Assembly (NCBI GenBank): GCA_902802045.1
Contig: CADCKQ010000001.1
Location: forward strand, 246,759-310,758
DNA: 64,000 nucleotides
Reading direction: 5' to 3'
DNA from: Oscillospiraceae bacterium
Lineage (GTDB): Bacteria > Bacillota > Clostridia > Oscillospirales > Oscillospiraceae
Position numbers and translations under genes: made by a program. A model generated the notes under the pieces. It saw only the letters and a program-made list of their open reading frames with translations. It made no database searches and had not been told where the DNA came from. This document shows positions 33,161-42,458 of the stretch, in pieces. Numbering within the stretch: the stretch's first letter is position 1; each line of letters starts with the position of its first letter.

Positions 33161-34228
33161 ATGGCCAAGAGAGTTACAATGGAAATGATTGCCAAGGCAT
33201 GCGACACGTCCATAGGAACTGTGGATCGCGCCTTGAACAGCCGTAAGGGCATCAACGCCGAAACGCGTCAGCGCATAATGGACAAGGCAGAGGAGCTCGG
33301 ATACAGGCCGAATATCATGGCCTCTGCACTCAGCCGGAACACCGATGCTCGCATCGCCTTTATTTACCCGACAAATGCCCACGCGTTTTTCTCATGCATC
33401 ACGAAAGGCATACAAAAGGCCGAAGCGGAACTCTCGCGCTACGGCATAGAGATAGACTATATCAATACGGACCCCCACGATCCTGCTTCACAGCTGAAGT
33501 TGTTGGAAGAGCTCGATTACGACGGCTACGACGCGTTTGCGATCAATCCCCTGAGCAGCAAATGCACCGCTTTTGTCGACGCGATCGCCGATTCGGGCAA
33601 GCCTGTTGCCCTGTTCAACAATGATCTGCCTTCCAGCAGGAGACTTTTTTATGTGGGCACCGACAACTCGCAGTGCGGAAGGATCGCCGGCGAGATCATG
33701 GGACTTATCATGCAGGGTGAAGGAGCCGTCACAGTCCTCGGAAACTTTGTGCACATCATGCCGTTTTATGAACGCTATGAGGGCTTTTGTGAAGTGATCC
33801 ACGACTACTACCCCAACATTGACATCTTCCCGTCCTCCGACAGCCGCTATGAACAGGATCTGGTGGAAAAGAATATAGACAAGCTTCTGGCATCGGGCGC
33901 CAAAAAGTTCGGCATCTTCAGCACGGGCTATTCATGTACCGAGATGGCCTGCCGCTCTGTAGAGACCAGAGGCAGAAAAGACATCACTCTTGTCGGCTGC
34001 GATGTGAGCGATGAGATCGCTGAAGCCGTGAAGAAGGGCTGGTGCAAGGCGCTTTTATATCAGGATCCGTTCCAGCAGGGCTATCAGACGGCGCAGCTGC
34101 TTGCGAGAAATCTGCTGGAGGGCTGGGTCCCCGAGCACAGCACGCTTTCCATCGAGACCAGGACTGTCCTGAGACAAAATACTGTTAATTACTCCGGAGG
34201 TATACTCCGCAGAGAACTATTTATTTGA
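33161..34228 (+). CDS. LacI-family transcriptional regulator of the sugar-acid divergon
   Basis: A 355-residue regulator. The N-terminal helix-turn-helix covers residues 4-30 and the hinge helix is at about 50-58 (NIMASALSRN). The recognition helix reads IGTVDRALNSRKG, a variant of the usual VSRALN that may read an unusual operator. The periplasmic-binding-like effector domain begins RIAFIYPTNAHAFFSCI. The ATG at 33161 has GGAG seven bases upstream; a longer frame from 33095 would start inside the promoter. It is the first gene of the plus arm, directly followed by the importer genes. A sugar acid or its derivative is the likely inducer. Confidence 0.9.
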   Translation: MAKRVTMEMIAKACDTSIGTVDRALNSRKGINAETRQRIMDKAEELGYRPNIMASALSRNTDARIAFIYPTNAHAFFSCITKGIQKAEAELSRYGIEIDYINTDPHDPASQLKLLEELDYDGYDAFAINPLSSKCTAFVDAIADSGKPVALFNNDLPSSRRLFYVGTDNSQCGRIAGEIMGLIMQGEGAVTVLGNFVHIMPFYERYEGFCEVIHDYYPNIDIFPSSDSRYEQDLVEKNIDKLLASGAKKFGIFSTGYSCTEMACRSVETRGRKDITLVGCDVSDEIAEAVKKGWCKALLYQDPFQQGYQTAQLLARNLLEGWVPEHSTLSIETRTVLRQNTVNYSGGILRRELFI

Positions 34229-34249
34229 CAGAAAGGGGGGAGGTTCCAA

Positions 34250-35131
34250 ATGGAAACAGGTATCAGAACGAAGAAAAAATATCCGTACCTCTTGATCGCG
34301 CCAGCTTTAATCATAATTATATTTATTGTATTCGTCCCGCTGGTCAACGCACTGATAATGTCTTTCAAGTTCTATGATCTCCGTTATCCTAAAAAAGAAG
34401 CATTCATCGGCCTCAAGAATTACATAGATCTGTTTACGAACGACTCGGAGTTCTGGCCGAGCCTCGGAAGAACAGCAATTTGGGTAATTTTTGGTGTTTC
34501 TTTCCAGTTTCTTGGAGGCTTTGCTCTGGCGCTGCTTCTCAACCGCAATTTCAAGGGGAAGGGCATAGCAAGGTCCCTGTCCATGATCCCGTGGGTCGTA
34601 TCAGGTGTGCTTATAGGCCTTATCTGGAGATGGCTTTATGACGGCAATTACGGTGTCGTAAACGACCTTCTGATGAGGATGGGGATAATCGACAAGGCCA
34701 TACCGTTTCTGTCGCAGAAGAAATGGGCTTTGCCGGCGGTCATCATCTCGGTCGTCTGGCAGGGGATACCGTTTTTCTGCCTGATGCTGCTGGCGGCAAT
34801 GCAAGGCGTCTCGTCCGACATGTACGAGGCCGCTGACATAGACGGTGCAAATGCCTGGCAAAAGCTCTTCAGGATCACGATCCCGTCGATCAAAAACACG
34901 ATCTATGTCACACTGCTGCTCAGAATAATCTGGGTCGCGAACTCCGTTGATATCATTCAGAACATGACAGCAGGCGGACCCGCATACGCCACGCAGACGA
35001 TAGCGGTCTACACATACCAGAAAACGCAGGTGCTGAATCTCGGATATGCTTCCGCCATAGCCTTTATCATGATGGCGATCATGCTTATAGCGGCGGTCCC
35101 TTATCTGAAATCCACCTTCAAGAACGACTGA
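34250..35131 (+). CDS. CUT1 sugar ABC transporter permease, MalF type
   Basis: A 293-residue membrane protein with six hydrophobic segments. The cytoplasmic EAA loop that contacts the ATPase reads YEAADIDGANAWQKLFRITIP near residues 192-212 (cited in part: EAADIDGANAWQKLF). GGGGGGAGG precedes the ATG. It forms the channel with the following permease. No ATPase gene is nearby; such CUT1 systems usually share a general MsmK-type ATPase encoded elsewhere. Confidence 0.92.
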   Translation: METGIRTKKKYPYLLIAPALIIIIFIVFVPLVNALIMSFKFYDLRYPKKEAFIGLKNYIDLFTNDSEFWPSLGRTAIWVIFGVSFQFLGGFALALLLNRNFKGKGIARSLSMIPWVVSGVLIGLIWRWLYDGNYGVVNDLLMRMGIIDKAIPFLSQKKWALPAVIISVVWQGIPFFCLMLLAAMQGVSSDMYEAADIDGANAWQKLFRITIPSIKNTIYVTLLLRIIWVANSVDIIQNMTAGGPAYATQTIAVYTYQKTQVLNLGYASAIAFIMMAIMLIAAVPYLKSTFKND

Positions 35132-35145
35132 GGAGGGCTGATGTG

Positions 35146-36006
35146 ATGAATAATATTCAGAGACTCCGCCGCAGAAGGACGAAAAAAGTTGTGCTGACAT
35201 TCCTGACTTTAGTGCTTCCCCTCTGCCTGTTCCTTCTGTTTCTGCTGTTCCCGTTCTACTGGATGCTCGTGACTTCCATAAAGACGAACGCCGAGATCTA
35301 TTCCGTGCCGCTTATATACTGGCCAAAAGAACTGACCTGGGCGACCTATGTGAATCTTTTCGGCTACTTCAACTTCCTGAAGTACATGAAGAACAGCCTT
35401 ATCGTAGCTCTCGGCACGACTGTGCTCTCGCTTGTCGTCTCGACGCTCGCCGCTTATTCCTTTGCCCGTTTCTCGTTCAAGGGAAGAAAGGCGCTTATGG
35501 CTATGTTCCTTACAAACAACATGTTCCCGACGGTCCTGCTGATGATTCCTCTTTACTCCATAATGAGAAAGCTTCATCTGCTTTATACGCCTTACGGACT
35601 GATCCTCGCGTACACGACCTTCACGATCCCCTTCTCGGTCTGGCTCATCCAGGGCTTCATCAGGGACATGCCCTTCTCTCTTGAGGAAGCAGCGCTCATC
35701 GACGGCTGCAACAGAGCCGGAGCCTTTATGAGGATCTTCATCCCGGTCCTTACGCCCGCGCTGCTCTCCGCCGGCGTCTACATGTTCATGCAGGCCTGGA
35801 ACGAATATACTATGGCCTCGCTGTTCACAAACCCGGGCTCGAGAACGATCCCTGTCGCTTTGAGCAGCCTTATCGGCCAGCTCGGTGTCCAGTGGGATAT
35901 GCTATGCGCCGGAGGTACCATCGCTGTACTTCCCGTCTGCATAATGTTCTTCTTCGCGCAGAAGCACCTGGTCGCAGGACTTACGGCCGGCGCGGTCAAG
36001 GGATAA
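35146..36006 (+). CDS. CUT1 sugar ABC transporter permease, MalG type
   Basis: A 286-residue membrane protein with six hydrophobic segments and a basic N-terminus (LRRRRTKK). The EAA loop reads EEAALIDGCNRAGAFMRIF near residue 184. The ATG at 35146 is chosen over the in-frame GTG three bases earlier, since GAGGAGG is then ten bases upstream; either is possible. It lies 14 bases after its partner permease. Confidence 0.92.
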   Translation: MNNIQRLRRRRTKKVVLTFLTLVLPLCLFLLFLLFPFYWMLVTSIKTNAEIYSVPLIYWPKELTWATYVNLFGYFNFLKYMKNSLIVALGTTVLSLVVSTLAAYSFARFSFKGRKALMAMFLTNNMFPTVLLMIPLYSIMRKLHLLYTPYGLILAYTTFTIPFSVWLIQGFIRDMPFSLEEAALIDGCNRAGAFMRIFIPVLTPALLSAGVYMFMQAWNEYTMASLFTNPGSRTIPVALSSLIGQLGVQWDMLCAGGTIAVLPVCIMFFFAQKHLVAGLTAGAVKG

Positions 36007-36078
36007 GGCCGCAATCAAATTCGTATTCAAATCAAAGATTTGAAAAAATATTTTGTTTCACTTGAAAGGAGAAACAAC

Positions 36079-37383
36079 ATGAAAAAATTTCTTGCACTGG
36101 CCCTCGCACTTTGCATGATCTTCGCACTTGCAGCATGCGGTCAGTCAGCAGCCCCGGCGCCTGCCGCCGAGCCCGCAGCGGAGCCTGCAGCCGAACCGGC
36201 CGCAGAAGCGGCTGAAGAGCCCGCAGCAGAGCCTGTCGACCTGCTCTTCTGGTACTGGGCAGACACTCCCGAGCAGAGCGCCCTCATCCAGGATTGCGTA
36301 AAGCAGTTCAACGAGAGCAACGGCAAGGGCATCACTGTCACTGCTGAAGAGTACCCCTGGGAAAGCGGCGGATTCGTCCAGACTGTTATGACGGCAGTTA
36401 TGGGCGGAGGCGGCCCGGACATCTCCACAATGAAGCTCTCCGGCGGCAAGACCTTTGCTGCAAACGAGCTCCTTGCTGATTCCGCAGCACTGGTCGACGC
36501 ATGGGAAGACAAGGGCCAGATCGGCGACAACATCTGGACTATGATGACAGATGCGACCGGCGACGGCAAAGTCTCCATGCTCCCCTGGACCATTGAAGGG
36601 CTTTACTGCTACTACCGTCCCTCCTACTTCGAGGCAGCAGGCGTAGAAGTTCCCACGACCTTCGATGAGTGGCTCAACTGCATTGAGAAGTGCACCATGG
36701 TGATCGACGGCAAACAGGTCTACGGCTACGGCATGCGCGGAGCAGGCGGCGGCCACGAGCACCTCGGCAACTTCCTCTACCCCTACGGCGCAACATGGGA
36801 TGATCTGACGACTCCCGAAGCAGTCGAAGCTTACAAAGCATACCTCAGCATCTACTGGAACGGCTACACCCCTGCGGATGCAAACGTTGCGGCATTTGCC
36901 GAGCTCACTGACGGATTTGAGACCGGAACCACAGCTATGATCATCCACCACATCGGCTCCTACCAGAGATGGATCGATGCATTCGGCGATGACGTCGACG
37001 CATTCGTAGTTCCCGGCAGCGACAAAGGTCAGTGGACCTGCGCAGGCGACACCGAGATGACCATCTACGAGAAATGCGAAAACAAGGAAGCAGCATTCGA
37101 GTTCTATAAATTCATGGTCACCGGCGAAGGCGGCACGACCTGGTTCAAGGGCACCGGCAAGGGCCTCGGCACTGACAACGTCAGAGCTACCGAGGAGTTC
37201 CAGTCCAACAGATTCCAGGCTGTCGCAGCTGAAGCTGTAAAGGTCGCAGGCGTTCTGCCTCCGACAGACACACTCTCCGAGTTCACAGGCAATGTCTGGG
37301 CACCCACGAACCAGAAGGCCCTGGCCAAGGAGATAAGCCCCGAAGAGGCTCTTGCAGAGATGCAGGCAGCACTTCACGGCTGA
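36079..37383 (+). CDS. CUT1 extracellular solute-binding lipoprotein
   Basis: A 434-residue lipoprotein with signal peptide and lipobox LAACGQ, then a low-complexity linker of repeated Ala-Glu-Pro units to about residue 50. The mature fold is of the SBP_bac_1 type (VDLLFWYWADTPEQ, a ligand-contact region GGGGPDISTMKLSGG, YGYGMRGAGGG). AAGGAG seven bases upstream supports the ATG at 36079; an upstream in-frame ATG at 36040 has no such site. The linker repeats and richness in CTC/GCA codons suggest high expression. The cargo is probably a uronate or oligouronate, inferred from uxaC and uxaE in the same operon. Confidence 0.92.
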   Translation: MKKFLALALALCMIFALAACGQSAAPAPAAEPAAEPAAEPAAEAAEEPAAEPVDLLFWYWADTPEQSALIQDCVKQFNESNGKGITVTAEEYPWESGGFVQTVMTAVMGGGGPDISTMKLSGGKTFAANELLADSAALVDAWEDKGQIGDNIWTMMTDATGDGKVSMLPWTIEGLYCYYRPSYFEAAGVEVPTTFDEWLNCIEKCTMVIDGKQVYGYGMRGAGGGHEHLGNFLYPYGATWDDLTTPEAVEAYKAYLSIYWNGYTPADANVAAFAELTDGFETGTTAMIIHHIGSYQRWIDAFGDDVDAFVVPGSDKGQWTCAGDTEMTIYEKCENKEAAFEFYKFMVTGEGGTTWFKGTGKGLGTDNVRATEEFQSNRFQAVAAEAVKVAGVLPPTDTLSEFTGNVWAPTNQKALAKEISPEEALAEMQAALHG

Positions 37384-37401
37384 TAAAAGCAAAACCTTAT
37401 A

Positions 37402-37440
37402 ATACTATAGCGGAGATGCCCGGCATCTCCGCTACAGTAT
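37402..37440 (+). promoter_or_regulatory. intercistronic hairpin after the binding protein gene
   Basis: TAGCGGAGATGCC and GGCATCTCCGCTA (37408-37434) form a near-perfect stem, extended by ATACT / AGTAT. No T tract follows. As with the hairpin at 19866, it probably stabilises the binding-protein mRNA or partly limits downstream transcription. Confidence 0.65.
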
Positions 37441-37467
37441 GAATAATTTATGATTTAAGGAGATAAC

Positions 37468-37869
37468 ATGAAAATCACTTGTGCTGAGTATACCGGAAGA
37501 GGAATGCAGAGGGTATACGAAAACGATCAATGGACGGTCGGCATAAAGAACTGGAAACCGGAAAATGACATTACCGGGATCAGCAACATCGAGCGCCACA
37601 ACCTCACCGATGAACTTTTTGTCCTGGTTTCCGGCAGCTGCACGCTCGTTTCCGCAGAGGAAACAGAAGGCGGTCTGGTCTTTTCGGCCACCAAAATGGA
37701 AAAGGGCAAGCTCTATACCATTCCGGCAACTCTGTGGCACAACACAGTGACCGTACCTGACACAAAAATGATCCTTATTGAGGACCCGACCACGTCCAAT
37801 GCCAACAGTGACGTATACGAGCTCAGTGAGGGACAGATAGCAAAGCTCAAAGAAGCGGTTGCACAGTAA
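37468..37869 (+). CDS. cupin-fold protein, possible sugar-acid isomerase or sensor
   Basis: A 133-residue protein with a small beta-barrel pattern. IERHNLTDELFVLVSG (about 39-54) and YTIPATLWHNTVTVPD (about 83-98) look like the two cupin motifs with metal-binding His, Glu and His. No further family was recognised. AAGGAG before the ATG and position between the importer and the transketolase genes make it a real member of the operon. Confidence 0.7.
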   Translation: MKITCAEYTGRGMQRVYENDQWTVGIKNWKPENDITGISNIERHNLTDELFVLVSGSCTLVSAEETEGGLVFSATKMEKGKLYTIPATLWHNTVTVPDTKMILIEDPTTSNANSDVYELSEGQIAKLKEAVAQ

Positions 37870-37892
37870 ATCGTAAAGGACGGTATATTCAA

Positions 37893-38708
37893 ATGTATGA
37901 TGTCAAGTTAATTGAAAAACAGGCAAAGGAAATACGCAGACTCATCGTCAAGATGATAGGCCGCGCTCAGTCCGGTCATCCCGGCGGATCCCTCAGCTGC
38001 GCAGACCTCGTCTCTGCTCTTTATTTCGGCGTAATGAATGTGGATCCGAAGGATCCCGCAAAACCCGACAGAGACAGATTTGTCATGAGCAAAGGCCACG
38101 CCTGCCCCGCACTGTATGCAGCTCTTGCGCTAAAAGGATACTTCCCGATGGAAGAGCTGGACACGCTCAGAGATCTGGGTTCCATCCTTCAGGGCCACCC
38201 CTCTGCACTCAAGACTCCCGGTGTTGATGTTTCGACAGGTTCCCTCGGTCAGGGACTTTCCGTCGCAAACGGCATTGCTCTCGGAGCAAAGCTGGACGGA
38301 GACGATTACTACGTATATTGCCTCATGGGCGACGGAGAAATAGAAGAAGGCCAGATCTGGGAAGCTGCAATGAGCGCAGCCCATTACAAGCTTGACCATG
38401 TTATCGGATTTGTGGATTACAACCACCTTCAGATAGACGGCGCCATCGAGGATGTTATAGGCAACGGCAAGATCAGAGAAAAGTTTGAAGCCTTCGGATG
38501 GAATGTCATCACGGTCGACGGTCACGATGTCTCCCAGATACTTGCTGCAATTGAAATTGCCAAGCGTTCAAAAGGCCTTCCCTCCCTTATAATTCTCAAC
38601 ACGATCAAGGGCAAGGGCGTTTCGTTCATGGAAAACCAGGCCGGCTGGCACGGCAAGGCTCCTTCTGCCGAACAGGTGGAGCAGGCATTAAAAGAACTGG
38701 AGGACTGA
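37893..38708 (+). CDS. transketolase, N-terminal (thiamine diphosphate-binding) subunit
   Basis: A 271-residue subunit with the N-terminal half of transketolase. The conserved histidines and binding sites are visible as SGHPGGSLSCADLV near residue 27, SKGHACPALYAAL near 67, GSLGQGLSVANGIALG near 115 and the ThDP magnesium motif GDGEIEEGQIWEA (148-160) ending with N(H) in VDYNHLQIDG. It needs the next gene for activity. AAAGGA precedes the ATG. Confidence 0.94.
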   Translation: MYDVKLIEKQAKEIRRLIVKMIGRAQSGHPGGSLSCADLVSALYFGVMNVDPKDPAKPDRDRFVMSKGHACPALYAALALKGYFPMEELDTLRDLGSILQGHPSALKTPGVDVSTGSLGQGLSVANGIALGAKLDGDDYYVYCLMGDGEIEEGQIWEAAMSAAHYKLDHVIGFVDYNHLQIDGAIEDVIGNGKIREKFEAFGWNVITVDGHDVSQILAAIEIAKRSKGLPSLIILNTIKGKGVSFMENQAGWHGKAPSAEQVEQALKELED

Positions 38709-38711
38709 AAA

Positions 38712-39647
38712 ATGATCGGTGAATTGATAGCTACAAGAGATGCTTTCGGCACAGCGCTGAACGAATTCGCCAAGGATAACAAAGATGTTGTCGTTCTTGA
38801 CGCGGATCTCGCTAAGGCGACCATGAGCTGCCGTTTCAAAGACGCATATCCCGAAAGATTCTTTGATATGGGAATCTCCGAGGGAGACCTCGTCGGCACG
38901 GCTGCAGGTTTGGCCACAACAGGAAAGATCCCCTTTGCCTGCACATTTGCAATGTTCGCTGCGGGACGCGCATTTGAACAGATCCGCAACACGGTGGCCT
39001 ATCCCCGTCTGAATGTCAAGATCTGCGGAAGCCACGGAGGAGTTGCTGTCGGCAAGGACGGCGCGTCACACCAGTGCATTGAAGACCTCGCCATTATGGC
39101 TGCTATCCCCGGTATGGTCGTTATCAACCCGGGCGATGCGGTAGAGATGAGAGGCGCGGTCAGGGCAGCTATGGACTATAACGGTCCCGTATACATCCGT
39201 CTCGGAAGGAATCCCGTTCCCGTCGTATTCGATGAAAACAGCTATACCTTTGAGATCGGCAAGGGCATAAAGGTCCGTGAAGGCAGCGACATAACATTTG
39301 TCGCAAACGGCAGTCTTCTGGATGTCGCTATGAAGGGTGCGGATATTCTGGCCAAGGAAGGCATTTCCGCAGAAATAATCGACATTGCGACCATCAAGCC
39401 TCTCGACAAAGACCTGATCATCGAATCGGCAAAGAAGACCGGAAAAGTGCTGACCCTTGAAGAGGGCGTTATCCAGGGCGGTCTCGGCAGTGCTGTCGCT
39501 CAGGCTCTCAGCGTAAGCTGCCCGGTTCCCATGCGCTATATAGGCATGGACAACTGTTTCGGCCAGTCCGGCGATGCCGCGGATCTGATGAAATACTACG
39601 GCATGTCCCCGGAGAATGTAGTCGCAAAAGCAAAAGAGCTTATTTGA
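38712..39647 (+). CDS. transketolase, C-terminal (pyrimidine-binding) subunit
   Basis: A 311-residue partner that carries the pyrimidine-binding and C-terminal domains. The catalytic Glu lies in FDMGISEGDLVGTAAGLA near residue 55-72, and CGSHGGVAVGKDGASHQCIED near 105 (cited in part). YIGMDNCFGQSGDAADLMKYYG is the family tail. The gene starts three bases after the N-subunit stop. Split transketolases are common in Clostridia. Here they offer a sink for pentose phosphates made by gnd. Confidence 0.94.
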   Translation: MIGELIATRDAFGTALNEFAKDNKDVVVLDADLAKATMSCRFKDAYPERFFDMGISEGDLVGTAAGLATTGKIPFACTFAMFAAGRAFEQIRNTVAYPRLNVKICGSHGGVAVGKDGASHQCIEDLAIMAAIPGMVVINPGDAVEMRGAVRAAMDYNGPVYIRLGRNPVPVVFDENSYTFEIGKGIKVREGSDITFVANGSLLDVAMKGADILAKEGISAEIIDIATIKPLDKDLIIESAKKTGKVLTLEEGVIQGGLGSAVAQALSVSCPVPMRYIGMDNCFGQSGDAADLMKYYGMSPENVVAKAKELI

Positions 39648-39663
39648 GGAGAATTGCCCTGAA

Positions 39664-40479
39664 ATGAAAATATCTTTCGGATGCCAGACATATTCCTGGA
39701 AACTCAACAAGGAGAGATTCGCAGGAGACCTTCCCCACATTGCGGATGTAACGGCAAAAGCCGGATATACCGGACTTGAATCCGAAATCGATATGCTCGG
39801 AGACTATTTCAACAGGGCAGAGCTCACAAAAGAGATTGTGGACGGCTGCGGCATTTCGCTTGCAGCCATAGTCCTGCACCAGGACTGGGCAGGATATGAG
39901 GAAAGCGCTCAGGAAAAGGAACTGTCCGATAAGGCTATTGACTTTATCAGACAGTTCCCCGGCGCAAAAATAGTACTTTCACATCATGCGCTTCCCGGCG
40001 ACAGAAAAGAAGGAGATGCTCTCAGCGAAAGAAGAGAGCGTCTTTTTGCCTGTATGGCACAGGTCACCGGAAGGGCAATGGAGAGCGGCGTTGTGACCGC
40101 TTTCCACCCGAATTCCTCGGTAAATTCTCTGTTTCGCACGGCAGAGGATTACGGAGTTTTATTCGAGATGCTTGACAAAACAGATATCGGTCTTGCTCCC
40201 GATATAGGCCATATAGCAAACGGCGGCATGGACCCTATGGATGTGCTGGTGCGTTTTCGCAGCAAGGTGAGGCACATCCATTTCAAAGACCGCTCTGGCC
40301 ATAATACCTGGGCTTTAATGGGCAACGGGAGTATTGATTATTCCTCGATCGTCTCTTATCTGGAAAGCACCGGCTACAGGGGATGGATCATGGTGGAAGA
40401 TGAGTCTCATGAGGCGGAACTGGATTCCGATAAAGCCGTATTTTACAACGGCGAATATATAAAAAGGTTTATTCACTGA
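39664..40479 (+). CDS. sugar phosphate isomerase/epimerase (AP-endonuclease 2 TIM barrel)
   Basis: A 271-residue xylose-isomerase-like TIM barrel. Metal ligands are suggested by ESEID, FHPNS, GLAPDIGHIANGG, RHIHFKDR and MVEDES near the strand ends, a set seen in IolE, IolI and related epimerases. The true substrate cannot be fixed. With the Gfo/Idh oxidoreductase next to it, a keto-sugar or inosose-type intermediate is possible. Confidence 0.85.
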   Translation: MKISFGCQTYSWKLNKERFAGDLPHIADVTAKAGYTGLESEIDMLGDYFNRAELTKEIVDGCGISLAAIVLHQDWAGYEESAQEKELSDKAIDFIRQFPGAKIVLSHHALPGDRKEGDALSERRERLFACMAQVTGRAMESGVVTAFHPNSSVNSLFRTAEDYGVLFEMLDKTDIGLAPDIGHIANGGMDPMDVLVRFRSKVRHIHFKDRSGHNTWALMGNGSIDYSSIVSYLESTGYRGWIMVEDESHEAELDSDKAVFYNGEYIKRFIH

Positions 40480-40508
40480 TATATTTATTGGTTTGAGGTA
40501 ATAAAAAG

Positions 40509-41621
40509 ATGACAGAACATACTGTTGCCGTAATGGGTCTCGGAGTAAGGGGCAAGATCCATGTCAACGGGCTCGCTGAAAACAAGGGGCGTTACAGAAT
40601 AGTCGGCCTTTGCGATAACCATAAGGAAAACATGGATCTGATGAAAGAGAAGTATTCTCTCGATGATGTCCCCTGCTTTGCAGACGTAGAGGAGATGCTG
40701 AAGACCACCCGCCCGGAGGTCTTTGTATTTGCAACTTATCCCGACCTGCGGCTGAGTATGATAGAACTCGCGATCAGATACGGCGTCAGGGCGATCTCTC
40801 TTGAAAAACCTATGGCCGAATCGCTGCAGGAAGCCAGAACCATGAAGGAGCTCTGTGCAAAAAACGGTATCAAGGCAGTTGTCTGTCACCAGCAGAAATA
40901 TCTCTCACAGATGCAGGCTTTGAAAAAGCGCATTGAAGACGGAGAGATCGGAGATATAACCAAGATACATGTTGAGACTCAGGCCTGGTTTTCCCAGCTC
41001 GGGACCCATTACGTGGACTATATGCTTTGGGCAAACGGCGGATATAAAGCCAAATGGGTCTGCGGCCATGTCCACGGCCCGATATGCCTCGACGACACGC
41101 ATCCGGCTCCGGACTATCTGCTCGGGACCTGCGAGATGGAAAACGGAGTCCACGGCTACGTCGAATGCGGATATCTCTCCGAAGCTCACAATCCCCCCGA
41201 GTACGGCAGCAGCGATAACCGTCTCACTGTCTACGGAACGGACGGCTATGTTTACGCTGAGACTGACGGTTTCTGGGGCGCCTGCACAAAGGCGACAAAC
41301 GGGCGGCTTATAAAAGGAAAGGACCCCGGCTGGAGAAATCACCAGCAGGTTCCTATACAGACAGACTATTACCGCGATTTTGCAGACTGGCTGGACGATG
41401 ACAGCAAAGTCCACAGCTGCAATATAGACACAGCCTATCACGGATATGAGATCCTGGAGGGCATGTGCCTTTCAGCGCTGAGAAATGTGCGCATCGATCT
41501 GCCTATAACCGACCTGGACTACGAACCGGTCGTTGAGCAGATGCACAGGGAACTTCCGCCCTGTGATTCGAAAAAAATGTTCGTGTATCTGGGGAAAACA
41601 CCCCACGTCGAAAGAGACTGA
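40509..41621 (+). CDS. Gfo/Idh/MocA-family oxidoreductase
   Basis: A 370-residue NAD(P)-dependent dehydrogenase. The Rossmann start is VMGLGVRGKIHVNG near residue 8, ALEKPM-type catalytic Lys in SLEKPMAES near 98-106, and the substrate domain holds GTHYVDYMLWANGG with the family His region. It may oxidise or reduce a sugar, sugar acid or cyclitol. It starts 29 bases after the TIM-barrel gene and is followed at once by the hydrolase gene. Confidence 0.88.
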   Translation: MTEHTVAVMGLGVRGKIHVNGLAENKGRYRIVGLCDNHKENMDLMKEKYSLDDVPCFADVEEMLKTTRPEVFVFATYPDLRLSMIELAIRYGVRAISLEKPMAESLQEARTMKELCAKNGIKAVVCHQQKYLSQMQALKKRIEDGEIGDITKIHVETQAWFSQLGTHYVDYMLWANGGYKAKWVCGHVHGPICLDDTHPAPDYLLGTCEMENGVHGYVECGYLSEAHNPPEYGSSDNRLTVYGTDGYVYAETDGFWGACTKATNGRLIKGKDPGWRNHQQVPIQTDYYRDFADWLDDDSKVHSCNIDTAYHGYEILEGMCLSALRNVRIDLPITDLDYEPVVEQMHRELPPCDSKKMFVYLGKTPHVERD

Positions 41622-41623
41622 AG

Positions 41624-42448
41624 ATGGAGGGCGCGATCCAGAGGGATATTCCGGCCGGCGGGATCAGCATACACGTTCAGATAACAGGACAGGGGGAGCC
41701 TCTGCTGCTTCTGATGGGTCTCGGCGCTCCCGGAGACAAATGGCAGCGGAATGCTGAAGAGTATAAAAAATATTACACCTGTATAATTCCCGATAACCGC
41801 GGAGCGGGGAGATCCGGCAAGCCCGACTGCGATTCATATTCTGTCATCGATATGGCGGAAGACACTGTTGCAATTCTCGATGCACTGGGCTATAATTCCG
41901 TTTTTGTGAACGGCATCTCCATGGGCGGAGCTATAGCGATGGAGCTCGCCATCAGGTATCCCGAAAGAGTACGCGGTCTTATCCTTACAAGCACCTTCCC
42001 GTATGCTTGCAACACTTTCAAAGCAGCCATAAGCTTTCTGAGAGACAACCGGGATACTATGGACAAGAGGTCCTTGAAGAGGCTGAACCAGTGGATGACC
42101 TTCTCTTCAAAGACCCAGAACGAAAGGCCTGAATTTCTGGAAGAGATGGCCGCAGAAGATGCTTTGATCCCCTATCCGATGCCTGATTACGCGTATAAGG
42201 CGCAGTGCAACGCATGTCTTGCACATAACGCAGCGGACAGATTGCATCTGATCAAAGCTCCGACTCTTATAGCCGCCGGAGAATGCGACATGTTCGCTCC
42301 TCTGCCGTTGGCCATTGAGATGAACAATGCCATTTCAGGCAGTGAACTTTATGTCTGCAAAGATGGCGGGCACGTACACGAGTGGGAATATCTCGAAAAC
42401 TACAACAGGATAACTTTGGAGTTTTTAAATAAGCATAGCGGCGTATAG
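41624..42448 (+). CDS. alpha/beta hydrolase
   Basis: A 274-residue alpha/beta hydrolase. HGxG-type oxyanion region is replaced by LMGLGAPGDKW, the nucleophile elbow is NGISMGGAIA (Ser near 102), the acid is in ECDMFAPL and the base is His in GGHVHEWE. The set resembles 3-oxoadipate enol-lactonase and esterase relatives. In this operon it could open a sugar lactone or remove an acetyl or methyl ester from pectin-derived uronates. The ATG lies two bases past the preceding stop. Confidence 0.85.
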   Translation: MEGAIQRDIPAGGISIHVQITGQGEPLLLLMGLGAPGDKWQRNAEEYKKYYTCIIPDNRGAGRSGKPDCDSYSVIDMAEDTVAILDALGYNSVFVNGISMGGAIAMELAIRYPERVRGLILTSTFPYACNTFKAAISFLRDNRDTMDKRSLKRLNQWMTFSSKTQNERPEFLEEMAAEDALIPYPMPDYAYKAQCNACLAHNAADRLHLIKAPTLIAAGECDMFAPLPLAIEMNNAISGSELYVCKDGGHVHEWEYLENYNRITLEFLNKHSGV

Positions 42449-42458
42449 GAGAATTCTT

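Noticed and set aside
34250..37383. Missing ATPase in the CUT1 importer considered as a deletion
   Set aside because: CUT1 importers of Gram-positive bacteria often lack a dedicated ATPase and share an MsmK-type protein encoded elsewhere.
36145..37392. Open frame of 415 codons on the minus strand opposite the CUT1 binding protein
   Set aside because: Low-complexity, cysteine- and valine-rich product without a recognisable fold; the plus-strand gene is certain.
37893..39647. Transketolase in two frames considered as a frameshifted gene
   Set aside because: Each half has its own start, stop and complete domain set, and two-gene transketolases are normal in Clostridia.
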